NCBI RefSeq assembly: GCF_021735925.1
Contig: NZ_WMEA01000001.1
Location: 3,006,001 to 3,070,000 of the forward strand
Source: Loktanella sp. M215
GTDB lineage: Bacteria > Pseudomonadota > Alphaproteobacteria > Rhodobacterales > Rhodobacteraceae
Length of the DNA stretch: 64,000 nt
Direction of reading: 5' to 3'
A model generated the notes under the pieces. The model made no database searches. It worked only from the letters and a program-made list of their open reading frames with translations, and had not been told where the DNA came from. Each line of letters starts with the position of its first letter. Position 1 is the first letter of the stretch. Below are positions 8,623 to 16,197 of the stretch, one piece after another. Position numbers and translations under genes: made by a program.

Positions 8623-8670
8623 CCGGGGCTCTGCCCCGGACCCCGAAGTATTTATGACCAGAAGAAGGGG
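8623..8670 (+). repeat. Roseobacter intergenic repeat, copy A (hairpin + AGTATTT..GACCAGAAGAAG)
   Basis: A perfect 7-bp GC hairpin, CCGGGGC (8623-8629), loop TCT, GCCCCGG (8633-8639), is followed by CCCC, then AGTATTTATGACC and AGAAGAAGGGG to 8670. Two other copies in the window (19532-19585 and 50092-50159) share the same order of parts. This copy lies between the aquaporin gene and the small lipoprotein gene, on the strand opposite to both. Confidence 0.75.
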
Positions 8671-8684
8671 ACGGTGCGCACCTG

Positions 8685-8810
8685 TCAGATGACCACGTCG
8701 GCGGCGCCCAAGGCCAGATGGCCGGCGCCAATGGCGGTCTTGCCCGCGATGCGTGCCGGGGTGCAGGCGGTTGCGGCGATGAGGGCTGCGAGCATGAGGA
8801 GGCGACTCAC
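8685..8810 (-). CDS. 41-residue putative lipoprotein coupled to the peptide-binding protein
   Basis: A tiny gene starting with GTG inside a GTGA overlap with the stop of the upstream binding-protein gene, so translation is probably coupled. Product: MSRLLMLAALIAATAC, then TPARIAGKTAIGAG and HLALGAADVVI. The N-terminus is a signal-like helix ending at Cys16, with an imperfect lipobox (ATAC); the remainder is short and Gly/Ala-rich. It would be an outer- or inner-membrane-anchored peptide. The reading frame, exact overlap and lipoprotein-like start support it; without homologues at hand the call is moderate. An internal ATG at codon 6 is an alternative start. Confidence 0.55.
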   Translation of the reverse strand: MSRLLMLAALIAATACTPARIAGKTAIGAGHLALGAADVVI

Positions 8811-10621
8811 TCCTGCCACCACCACAGGTCAGGCTGCCAGCCGGGGGAATCGCCGAAGACCGGGATCACCTCTGGGTATTTCAGCTGCTTTGCATGGGCG
8901 AGGCGGCTGACGTTCCACTGGTAGATCGGGATATAGAAGCGGCCTGCCGTCAGCACCCGGTCGAGCGCCTTGACCGAGGCCACGAAGTCCTCTTGATCGG
9001 TCGCGGTCAGCAATTGGCCGATCAGCGTGTCGACGGCGGGCGATTTCACCCCCATCAGGTTGCGCGTGCCCGGTGTGTCGGCATTCTGCGATCCGAAATA
9101 AAGATACTGCTCGTTCCCCGGGGACAGCGACAGGGCGAGGCGGCTGTAGGTCATGTCGAAGTCGAGCGCGTCGGTGCGGGCCTTGTATTGGGCGGGGTCC
9201 GTGACCTCGACCGACGGCGTCACGCCGATCCGGCCGAGGCTTTCGACGAACATGTCGACGATCGCCTGATTTTCGGACCCGCCGCTTTGCAGCAGGATGT
9301 TGAAGGTGAAGGGTTCGCCCGCCGCGTTCTTCATCACGCCGTCCTGCACGGTCCAGCCCGCGGCTTCCATCTGCTTCAGCGCGGCGCGGGTGCCGCTGCG
9401 GTTACGCTCTGTCCCGTCGGCCACGGGCAGGGTGTAGCCGTCCAGCGTGCCTGGGATCAGGTCGGCGGCAAAGGGGGCCAGCATGTCGGCCACGCGGCCC
9501 GTGGCGGGACCCGCGTCCATCGCAAGCGGCGAGTTCGACCAGTAGGAGGTGATGCGCGGCTGCGCGCTGCCGGTCATCGCCTCGTTGATGAATTCGAAAT
9601 TGAAGACGTGCAGCATGGCGTCGCGGACCCGCCAGTCCTTGAACTGGTCGTGGCGGGTGTTCATCACGAAGCCGGTCATGCCGGACGGCAGTTCCTGCGG
9701 CAGCACGGATTTCACCACATCGCCGGACTGGACGGCGGGAAAGTCGTACTGGCTGTCCCAGCGCGCCACGTTGAATTCGCGGTTGGAATTGACCTCTCCG
9801 GTCTTGAAGGCCTCGAAGGCTGCGGTCTCGTCGGCGAAGAATTCGATGCGGACCTCGTCGAGGTTGTGCAACCCGTTTTCCGTCGGCAGGTCGGCACCCC
9901 AGTAGTCGGGGTTGCGTTTCAGGCTGACGAAACGCCCCGCCTCGAAATCGTCGATGACGTAAGGACCGGTGGTGATCGGCACCATGTCGAGGCCGCTTTG
10001 CGCGAAATCGACGCCGTTCCACTGCGCCTTTTTCAGGATCGGCCGCAGGCCTGCCAGCATCACCAGTTCCCGGTCGGGTGTGTTGAAGGTCAGGCGGACG
10101 GTGCCGGGGGCGGTTTCCTCGATCTTGTCGACCTTTTCCCAGAACCCGCGGTAGCGGCCGTTGCCTTCGGTGCCCAGCGTCTGGAATGACCAGATCACGT
10201 CTTCGGTGGTGACCGGCGTGCCGTCCGAGAATTTGGCCTGCGGGTTCAGCACGTATTCCACCCATTCGCGGTTCGGCCCGGTTTCGACCGATTGCGCGAT
10301 CTGGCCGTATTCGGTGAACGGCTCGTCCAGGGACCGGACCATCAGGCTTTCGCCGATCAGGAACCGCAGTTGCCATGGCACGCTGCCTTTCAGGACATAA
10401 GGATTGAGGCTGTCAAAGCTGCCGACCTCTGCCGTGACGATGCGCCCGCCGGTGGGCGCGTCAGGATTGGCATAGGGCAGGGCGGTGAACCCGTCGGGCA
10501 GGGCGGGGTCACCGTACATGGCGATGCCGTGCTGCGGTTCGGCCCATGCCGCACCTGCGGCCAGGCCAAGGATCGCGGCAAGCGTCAGCGGACGCAACAG
10601 GCTGCGCGGGTCGTGTGTCAT
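8807..10621 (-). CDS. ABC transporter substrate-binding protein, family 5 (YejA/oligopeptide type)
   Basis: A 604-residue periplasmic protein with signal peptide (about 1-27, ending GAAWA). The SBP_bac_5 signature is seen in 'GSFDSLNPYVLKG', 'LNPQAKFSDGTPVTTEDVIWSF' and the late 'GNEQYLYFGSQNAD'. Its length and the 'GIAMYGDPALPDGFTALPYANPDAPTGG' opening match the YejA group, which binds oligopeptides or microcin-C-like compounds. No permease or ATPase genes adjoin it, so the partner transporter is encoded elsewhere. The start at 10621 gives a normal signal peptide; an open frame upstream to 10687 would add a non-signal extension. Its promoter region is shared with the divergent candidate small RNA. 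Confidence 0.88.
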   Translation of the reverse strand: MTHDPRSLLRPLTLAAILGLAAGAAWAEPQHGIAMYGDPALPDGFTALPYANPDAPTGGRIVTAEVGSFDSLNPYVLKGSVPWQLRFLIGESLMVRSLDEPFTEYGQIAQSVETGPNREWVEYVLNPQAKFSDGTPVTTEDVIWSFQTLGTEGNGRYRGFWEKVDKIEETAPGTVRLTFNTPDRELVMLAGLRPILKKAQWNGVDFAQSGLDMVPITTGPYVIDDFEAGRFVSLKRNPDYWGADLPTENGLHNLDEVRIEFFADETAAFEAFKTGEVNSNREFNVARWDSQYDFPAVQSGDVVKSVLPQELPSGMTGFVMNTRHDQFKDWRVRDAMLHVFNFEFINEAMTGSAQPRITSYWSNSPLAMDAGPATGRVADMLAPFAADLIPGTLDGYTLPVADGTERNRSGTRAALKQMEAAGWTVQDGVMKNAAGEPFTFNILLQSGGSENQAIVDMFVESLGRIGVTPSVEVTDPAQYKARTDALDFDMTYSRLALSLSPGNEQYLYFGSQNADTPGTRNLMGVKSPAVDTLIGQLLTATDQEDFVASVKALDRVLTAGRFYIPIYQWNVSRLAHAKQLKYPEVIPVFGDSPGWQPDLWWWQE

Positions 10622-10696
10622 GTCGGTGATATCCCTGTGGGTCCGGTTGTTTCCAAAGACGCTAATGAAGGTTTCGAGGTTTTTCAAACTTTTGCC

Positions 10697-10725
10697 TTGG
10701 ATACCTGCGTGGAAAGGATTATACA
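10697..10725 (+). promoter_or_regulatory. Sigma-70-type promoter for the candidate small RNA
   Basis: TTGGAT (10697-10702) and TATACA (10720-10725) are separated by exactly 17 bases. This is close to consensus and would place initiation near 10732, with the strong terminator ending at 10807 downstream and no open reading frame between. Confidence 0.55.
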
Positions 10726-10731
10726 GAACTC

Positions 10732-10807
10732 ACTGCTCGATAGGTTTCTTGCCTGTATGAAACCTGCCTCAATAACTATACCCCGGCTTCGTGCCGGGGT
10801 TTTTTTT
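10732..10807 (+). ncRNA. Candidate trans-acting small RNA, about 76 nt
   Basis: From the predicted start the transcript would contain a first hairpin, AGGTTTC (10742-10748) with GAAACCT (10759-10765) and the 10-base loop TTGCCTGTAT. A single-stranded stretch GCCTCAATAACTATA follows, then an intrinsic terminator: CCCCGGC (10781-10787), loop TTCGT, GCCGGGG (10793-10799), eight Ts. The two-hairpin form with a U-tail is typical of bacterial base-pairing small RNAs. No plus-strand gene precedes the terminator: the gene to the left is on the other strand and starts at 10621. I do not recognise a named family. Targets are unknown; the exposed first loop is the natural seed candidate. Confidence 0.55.
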
Positions 10808-10919
10808 GGCCCGACGTCAGGATCTGCGGCGATATTTCGAGGTTTTGCAGGGGTTAACGCGGGGCGAATCGCGGTGCAAGGGTCAATCGGACGGGTCTGC
10901 CGCAGACGACCGAGGCGGG

Positions 10920-10974
10920 CGACTCAGGTCTTTTTCATTACGGTCCGCAACCCGCTGGCCTGAGTCGGTTTTTT
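10920..10974 (+). terminator. Second terminator-like hairpin in the same intergenic region
   Basis: CGACTCAGG (10920-10928) and CCTGAGTCG (10959-10967) form a 9-bp stem with a 30-base loop, followed by GTTTTTT. It points in the plus direction, 150 bases upstream of the patatin gene. It could end a second short transcript beginning after 10807, or attenuate a long patatin leader. The large loop makes it weaker than the one at 10781. Confidence 0.4.
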
Positions 10975-11088
10975 GCGAATCAGGGTTGTCCGACCCATTT
11001 TGGCAGTGGACGATTTTTTCTCAAAGCATCGTGACCCTGCCAATGGGCGGCGGCGCACGGCCTTGGCATCCTCGGGCCGTTCGTGCGA

Positions 11089-11110
11089 TCATGCTGCACC
11101 TGCAGCATGA
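11089..11110. promoter_or_regulatory. Perfect 10-bp inverted repeat just upstream of the patatin gene
   Basis: TCATGCTGCA (11089-11098) and TGCAGCATGA (11101-11110) are exact inverse complements around a CC centre, ending 12 bases before the ATG at 11123. Such near-continuous symmetry suits an operator for a dimeric regulator. As RNA it could fold just ahead of the Shine-Dalgarno AGAGG (11111-11115), so control at translation is the alternative. Confidence 0.5.
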
Positions 11111-11122
11111 AGAGGTTCGACC

Positions 11123-12154
11123 ATGATCCGCATCAATCTGGGCCTTCAGGGCGGCGGCGCGCACGGCGCATTCACATGGGGCGTGCTGGACCGTCTGCTG
11201 GACGAGGATGATATTGAAATCGCGGCGATCTCCGGCACCTCGGCCGGCGCGATGAACGCGGCGGCCTTCAAGGCGGGGCTGGTTTCGGGTGGGCGAACCG
11301 GCGCGCGAGAGACGCTGGACTGGTTCTGGGAACAGGTCGGTGCGGTCAATGCGCCGGTTCTGCAGGACTGGTTCGCGGCGCTGGCCCCCTCGATCAAGGG
11401 ATGGGCTGCGGCGCTGGAACTGTCACCGGGCTACCGCGCCTTCGACAGCATGACGCGGATGACCTCGCCCTATGTTTACGGGCCGATGCTGCGCAATCCG
11501 CTGTCACGGATTCTGGGCGATCTGCGGTTCGAACATGTCTGCAGCGACGCAGGCCCCCGCCTGTTCGTGGGGGCGACCAACGTGCGGACCGGCAAGATCC
11601 GCGTCTTTTCCGGGACCGAGATTACGGACGACGCGCTGCTGGCCTCGGCCTGTCTGCCGACGCTGTTTCAGGCGGTCGAAATCCATGACCCCGTGACCGG
11701 CCGGATGGAGGCGTTCTGGGACGGTGGCTATACCGGCAACCCCGCACTTTTTCCTTTGTTCGAAAGGGATTTGCCTGACGACATCCTGATCGTCGGGATC
11801 AATCCCATCGTCCGCGACGACCTGCCGAAAACGCCCGAGGCCATCGCCAACCGGATCAACGAGATCGGGTTCAACACATCGCTGTTGCGCGAATTGCGGG
11901 CGGTCGAGTTCGTGCGCCGCCTGCTGGACGATCACAAGATTACGCCCGGCACGATGAAACGCGTGCTGATCCACATGGTTGACGACGATGCGCTGATGAA
12001 CGAGCTGAACGTGGCGACCAAGACGATTCCGGTGCCGATCATCCTCGCGCGGCTGAAAGCGGCGGGGCGCGCGGCGATGGATGCGTTTCTGGTGGATCAC
12101 AAGGCCGATCTGGGCAAGCGCGACAGCGTCGACCTGCGGGCGATGTTCAGCTGA
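11123..12154 (+). CDS. Patatin-like phospholipase
   Basis: A 343-residue serine lipid hydrolase. The oxyanion hole GGGAHG lies at residues 10-15, the nucleophile elbow GTSAG has Ser40, and the second member of the Ser-Asp dyad is Asp200 in FWDGGYTG. These are all the residues needed for acyl-ester hydrolysis. There is no signal peptide. Related alphaproteobacterial proteins are annotated as patatin-like phospholipases and some act on membrane lipids or polyhydroxyalkanoate granules; the substrate cannot be told from sequence. It has its own upstream region with a palindrome and converges on the LysE gene with an 8-base overlap of ends. Confidence 0.92.
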   Translation: MIRINLGLQGGGAHGAFTWGVLDRLLDEDDIEIAAISGTSAGAMNAAAFKAGLVSGGRTGARETLDWFWEQVGAVNAPVLQDWFAALAPSIKGWAAALELSPGYRAFDSMTRMTSPYVYGPMLRNPLSRILGDLRFEHVCSDAGPRLFVGATNVRTGKIRVFSGTEITDDALLASACLPTLFQAVEIHDPVTGRMEAFWDGGYTGNPALFPLFERDLPDDILIVGINPIVRDDLPKTPEAIANRINEIGFNTSLLRELRAVEFVRRLLDDHKITPGTMKRVLIHMVDDDALMNELNVATKTIPVPIILARLKAAGRAAMDAFLVDHKADLGKRDSVDLRAMFS

Positions 12155-12749
12155 GCAGCTTGACCGCCAGCGCCCACATCACCAGCCCGATTCCCGTATC
12201 CAGCACCCGCCACGCCCGCGCCGATTGCATGACTGGCCCCAGCAAACGGGCGCCGTAGCCGAGGCTGAAGAAGAAGACGAAAGAGGCGAGGACAGCGCCG
12301 GCCCCGAAGGCGGTCTTCAGCGCCGACCCATGGAAATCCGTCGAAATCGCACCGATCAGGCCCAGTGTGTCCAGATAGACATGCGGATTCAGCCAGGTAA
12401 AGGCGGCGGCGGTGGCCAGCGTCGGCCACAGTGCCCGGGTCTGACCGCCCAATTGCAACGCGTAATCCCCGCGCCAGGCCGCGATCAGACGTTGCAACCC
12501 ATAGACCGCAAGGAACGCGGCCCCTGCCAGCGCCATGACGCGCGGCAGGTCAGGCCACAGGGCGACGATGGCGCCAAAACCCAGCACGCCCGCGGCGATC
12601 AGCACCGCGTCGGAGGCGGCACAGAACAGGCACAGCCAGAACACATGCGCCTGCGCCAGTCCCTGCCGCAAGACAAAGGCATTCTGCGCGCCGATGGCGA
12701 GGATCAGGGAAAACCCCGTCGCAAATCCGGTCAGCGCCGCCGCGATCAC
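12147..12749 (-). CDS. LysE/ArgO-family amino-acid exporter
   Basis: A 200-residue integral membrane protein with about six hydrophobic helices. The family opening is clear: 'GFSLILAIGAQNAFVLRQGL', and a later 'FTWLNPHVYLDT' matches ArgO/LysE. These proteins export basic amino acids such as lysine and arginine. It starts with GTG inside a GTGA overlap with the DUF502 stop, so the two are co-translated. The 3' end overlaps the end of the convergent patatin gene by 8 bases. No LysG/ArgP-type regulator is adjacent. Confidence 0.9.
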   Translation of the reverse strand: MIAAALTGFATGFSLILAIGAQNAFVLRQGLAQAHVFWLCLFCAASDAVLIAAGVLGFGAIVALWPDLPRVMALAGAAFLAVYGLQRLIAAWRGDYALQLGGQTRALWPTLATAAAFTWLNPHVYLDTLGLIGAISTDFHGSALKTAFGAGAVLASFVFFFSLGYGARLLGPVMQSARAWRVLDTGIGLVMWALAVKLLS

Positions 12750-13474
12750 GCGGTCACGGGCGGCAGTTTCGGATCCTTGGGATTGGGATAGACGAGGCCC
12801 GCCGAAATCACGAGTTTCGCCGCATCCTCCACGCTCATGTCGAGGATGATGACCTTGGACCGGGGCAGGAACAGCAGAAAGCCCGATGTGGGGTTTGGCG
12901 TCGTAGGCAGGAACACGGTCGCGATCTCCTCGTCGCCCGGCAGCTTGGCCGCGATCTCTCCCTTTGCGGCGGTCGAGATGAAGGCGATCGCCCAGATCCC
13001 CTCCTTTGGATATTCGACAAGGCAGGCATGATCGAAGGAGGTGTCGCGCTGGCTGAACACCGTCTCGGCGATCTGCTTCACGCCGTTGTAGATGCTGCGC
13101 ACGACGGGGGTGCGGTCGACCAGGTGTTCGCCGAACCGGATGATGGCACGCCCGATGAACCCCTTGCCCAGCCAGCCGACGATCACGGTAAAGACGAGGA
13201 AGATCACGACGCCGATGCCGCGCACGTTGACGGCGATGGGCGGGCCGCCGTCGGTGCCGAACCAGCGGTTGACCAGCGCGTCGGGGCGAAAACGGCCCGG
13301 GACGAAGGGCCAGACCCAGCCGTCGATCCAGCCCACGACCGTATAAATTAGCCAGAAGGTCAGCCCGATGGGCGCGATGATGATCAGACCGGCCAGAAAA
13401 TTGCTACGCAGCCGCCCGATCAGGCTGGGGCGGCGCGGGCGCTTGTGGTCGTCGGGATGGGGGTCGAGGCTCAT
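12746..13474 (-). CDS. DUF502 membrane protein
   Basis: A 242-residue protein with an N-terminal basic, proline-rich segment and two membrane helices, near 'FLAGLIIIAPIGLTFWLIYTVV' and 'GIGVVIFLVFTVIVGWLG', followed by a soluble domain carrying 'VRSIYNGVKQIAETVF' and 'PTTPNPTSGFLLFLP', both hallmarks of DUF502. Function is unknown; plants and many bacteria have it. The start at ATG 13474 is chosen by family length; a further 9 codons upstream are open but lack a ribosome site. It is the first gene of a pair with LysE. Confidence 0.88.
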   Translation of the reverse strand: MSLDPHPDDHKRPRRPSLIGRLRSNFLAGLIIIAPIGLTFWLIYTVVGWIDGWVWPFVPGRFRPDALVNRWFGTDGGPPIAVNVRGIGVVIFLVFTVIVGWLGKGFIGRAIIRFGEHLVDRTPVVRSIYNGVKQIAETVFSQRDTSFDHACLVEYPKEGIWAIAFISTAAKGEIAAKLPGDEEIATVFLPTTPNPTSGFLLFLPRSKVIILDMSVEDAAKLVISAGLVYPNPKDPKLPPVTA

Positions 13475-13552
13475 GAACGGGTCCGTGCGAAGATGCCGCA
13501 CAGATAGGCGGCGGCGTGCCGCTTCACAAGCGCGGGCGGCACGCTGGGGGCC

Positions 13553-14467
13553 TTAACCGGCAGCGGTGCCCATTTCGATGGCAATCGCGGCGGCCAGACG
13601 TGCGTTGTTGCGCACGAGCGCGATGTTGGCGGTCAGGGACCGGCCGTCGGTCAGGGTAAAGATGCGGTCCAGCAGAAAGGGGGTCACGGCCTTGGCGCTG
13701 ATCCCCTGCGCCTCTGCATCCACAAGGGCCTGCGCGATCATCCGTGACAGGTCGTCGGCCGGGATCTCGTCCGCCTGCGGGATCGGGTTGCAGACCAGTT
13801 GCCCGCCGGGCAAGCCCATCACGTTGCGCACGATCTGCGCCGTGGCGATGTCGCGGGCGGTGTCCATGCGCAGGGGCGCTGCCATGCCGCTGTCGCGCGA
13901 CCAGAAGGCGGGCAGGGTGTCCTGACCGTAGGCGATGACGGGAACGCCAAGGGTTTCAAGCACTTCGTAGGTCTTGTTCAGGTCAAGGATCGCCTTTGCG
14001 CCCGCAGCCACAACCGTCACCGGCGTCTGTGCCAACTCGTGCAGGTCGGCGCTGATGTCGAATGACAGCTCCGCCCCGCGGTGGACGCCGCCGATGCCAC
14101 CCGTGGCAAAGACAGCGATGCCCGCCAGATGCGCGGCAATCATCGTGGCCGCGACTGTCGTGGCCCCGGTGCCGCCGATGGCGATGCAGGCGGCGATATC
14201 TGCGCGGGACAGCTTGGCGACGTGTTCTGCCTGACCAAGGGCGGTCAACTCTTCCTCTTCCAGACCGATATGCAGCATGCCGTCGATCACGGCGATGGTC
14301 GCGGGTGTCGCACCAGCGTCACGCACGTCCTGTTCGACCAGCCGCGCCGTTTCCACGTTCTGCGGATAGGGCATGCCGTGTGTGATGATGGTGCTTTCCA
14401 GCGCCACGATGGCGGTGCCCGCGTCTAGTGCGCTCTGCACCTCGGCGCTGTAGGTCATGGGGATCAT
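13553..14467 (-). CDS. psuG: Pseudouridine-5'-phosphate glycosidase
   Basis: Cleaves pseudouridine 5'-phosphate to uracil and ribose 5-phosphate. The 304-residue protein has the family signatures 'ALESTIITHGMPYPQN', 'IGGTGATTVAATMIAAH', 'VFATGGIGGVHRGAE' and 'FLLDRIFTLTDGRSL'. It follows psuK with a 4-base ATGA overlap and GGAGAG upstream, so kinase and glycosidase are made together, as in E. coli. An ATG three codons downstream is an alternative start. No nucleoside transporter is adjacent. Confidence 0.95.
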   Translation of the reverse strand: MIPMTYSAEVQSALDAGTAIVALESTIITHGMPYPQNVETARLVEQDVRDAGATPATIAVIDGMLHIGLEEEELTALGQAEHVAKLSRADIAACIAIGGTGATTVAATMIAAHLAGIAVFATGGIGGVHRGAELSFDISADLHELAQTPVTVVAAGAKAILDLNKTYEVLETLGVPVIAYGQDTLPAFWSRDSGMAAPLRMDTARDIATAQIVRNVMGLPGGQLVCNPIPQADEIPADDLSRMIAQALVDAEAQGISAKAVTPFLLDRIFTLTDGRSLTANIALVRNNARLAAAIAIEMGTAAG

Positions 14468-15357
14468 AGGGGAGTCTCTCCGGATACGTAGGTGGCGGCG
14501 GCGTCGAGGGCGCGCGCGAGGGCGGCGGGACGATCAAAGCCCTGCCGTTCGGACGCGATATGCGCGGCCATGAAGGTGTCGCCGGCACCAGTCACGCGGG
14601 TGACGAGGACCTGTGGCGGTTGGGCGGTGATGACGTCGCCTGCGGTGCCCTCTGACGCGGCGCGGCCACCGTCGGTGACTAGCACCCGGTGCGCCCCGCG
14701 CTTTAACAGTGCAGCACAAGCAGTTGCACTATCAGCGAAATGCGACTGGCAGAGCAGTCCGGCTTCTTCGAGGTTCACGTAAAGCGTGGCAGAGGGGTGA
14801 CCCTGCAAGGCCAGCAACCGCTCCGCCTTGCCGGGGGACGCGGGGGCCACACGCAGGTCAGCGCGCGCAAACAGCGGCGAGGTGGCGATGCTGCGCAGCA
14901 GATCCTCTGTCAGGTTGCCGTCAAGGGCGACGCACCCGTCATAGGGGGCGTCAGTCGATCCCAGCCGTCCGTCCGACAGGGGCCGCAGGATTTTGTCGCC
15001 CGCAGCCTCCAGCGAATGGGCGTCGGCGATGGCGGCGATCAGGCCGTTCGCGGCCTCGATCGCCATGTAGACGTCCGTCGGCAGATCGTCAGAGCGGTAG
15101 ATGTGGTCGCAGATCAGGCCCATGGCCTGCGCCTCGGCCACCAGCGCCTCGCCGTCCGTGTCGCGTCCAATGACGGTCAGCAGGGCAGGAGTCAGGCCAA
15201 AGCGTTTAAGCGTCATGGCGATGTTCATCGCGACACCGCCGGGCAGGCGCGTGATGCGCCCGGGCACGTCCGCACCCGCCCGCATGTGGCTGGCGGTGCG
15301 GCCGATCACGTCCCACAGGACGGAGCCGATGCAGATGATGTCAGGCGCGGCACTCAT
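14464..15357 (-). CDS. psuK: Pseudouridine kinase, PfkB family
   Basis: A 297-residue PfkB-type sugar/nucleoside kinase. The N-terminal signature 'GGVAMNIAMTLKRFGL' and the C-terminal 'TRVTGAGDTFMAAHI', which holds the catalytic Asp and the anion hole, are complete. Overlap with psuG makes pseudouridine the most likely substrate; from the kinase sequence alone another nucleoside cannot be excluded. The pair salvages pseudouridine from RNA turnover into uracil. Confidence 0.9.
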   Translation of the reverse strand: MSAAPDIICIGSVLWDVIGRTASHMRAGADVPGRITRLPGGVAMNIAMTLKRFGLTPALLTVIGRDTDGEALVAEAQAMGLICDHIYRSDDLPTDVYMAIEAANGLIAAIADAHSLEAAGDKILRPLSDGRLGSTDAPYDGCVALDGNLTEDLLRSIATSPLFARADLRVAPASPGKAERLLALQGHPSATLYVNLEEAGLLCQSHFADSATACAALLKRGAHRVLVTDGGRAASEGTAGDVITAQPPQVLVTRVTGAGDTFMAAHIASERQGFDRPAALARALDAAATYVSGETPL

Positions 15358-15396
15358 GCCGCTCTTTAAGCGCGGCGCGGCGTCCTGTGCAAGGTG

Positions 15397-16197
15397 TCAG
15401 CCTGGCACGGCCCAGGTCATGTTCGCCCACAGCGTTTCCCACAGCGCGCCTGTCTCTTCGGCGAGGGCCGCTTCGGGTTCACGGATCACGACGGCGTCGG
15501 CCATGTACATGTAGCCCGGCTTGACGGGCACCGTGACCATGCCCTGGTCGTCTGTCGTCAGGAAGGTCTGCGTGATCTCGCCTGCGGGGCTGTAGTCATA
15601 GACTTCGAACCGGACGTTGGCGCGTGGGCTGTCGCCGTACCACAGCTGGAATTTCATGCCGTCCTTCATGTCGTCGGTATAGGGATTGGTCAGGGCGACG
15701 ATTTCCGTCTCCAGCCCGGTGCGCTGATCCTGTCCGGCGCCGTCACCCACCGCGACCAGCGCCTTGGAGTAGCGGGAGTAAACCTCGCGAAAGGCTTCTT
15801 CCGGAAAGCCGCGTGCGCGGTGCTTGTCCAGAATGCCCGGGAAATCCTTGTGTTCGGTGAACCGCACGAAGGTGTCCCAGTCCTTGTAATCGACGGTGGC
15901 GTTCTGGGCCTGATAGGCCAGCACGTTCAGCCCCGGCTGGGTGGCCTGCATCGTGACAGCGGGCAGGTCGCCGGTCCGGCCCTCGACCGGGGTCGGTGTG
16001 CCGTTCACGTAATCGTCGAACCGCGCGATCCGCTGCGGTAAAAACGGCAGGCTTTGCCCGGTATAGTCCGACCCGTTGACAATCCGCACGATCAACGTAG
16101 CGTCCGGCTCCACAGAGTAATCCACGGGTTGCAGCCAGAATTCATGGGCGCTGACGGGGGATGCCAGCAGGGCCAAGGCAAGGGTAAGACGACGCAT
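15397..16197 (-). CDS. DUF4198 periplasmic protein
   Basis: A 266-residue exported protein with signal peptide MRRLTLALALLASPVSA, then HEFWLQP, the typical DUF4198 opening, and a C-terminal Ig-like half ending in 'VPVKPGYMYMADAVVI'. DUF4198 proteins often sit beside nickel/cobalt or HupE-like transporters and are thought to be periplasmic metal-handling partners. A clear AAGGA precedes the ATG at 16197; the open frame continues upstream to 16356 without support. Its ATG overlaps the ATG of the divergent HupE-like gene in one CATG. Confidence 0.82.
   Translation of the reverse strand: MRRLTLALALLASPVSAHEFWLQPVDYSVEPDATLIVRIVNGSDYTGQSLPFLPQRIARFDDYVNGTPTPVEGRTGDLPAVTMQATQPGLNVLAYQAQNATVDYKDWDTFVRFTEHKDFPGILDKHRARGFPEEAFREVYSRYSKALVAVGDGAGQDQRTGLETEIVALTNPYTDDMKDGMKFQLWYGDSPRANVRFEVYDYSPAGEITQTFLTTDDQGMVTVPVKPGYMYMADAVVIREPEAALAEETGALWETLWANMTWAVPG

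Noticed and set aside
8894..10189. Plus-strand open frame of 431 codons opposite the binding protein
   Set aside because: Shadow frame; the minus strand has a full SBP_bac_5 protein with signal peptide.
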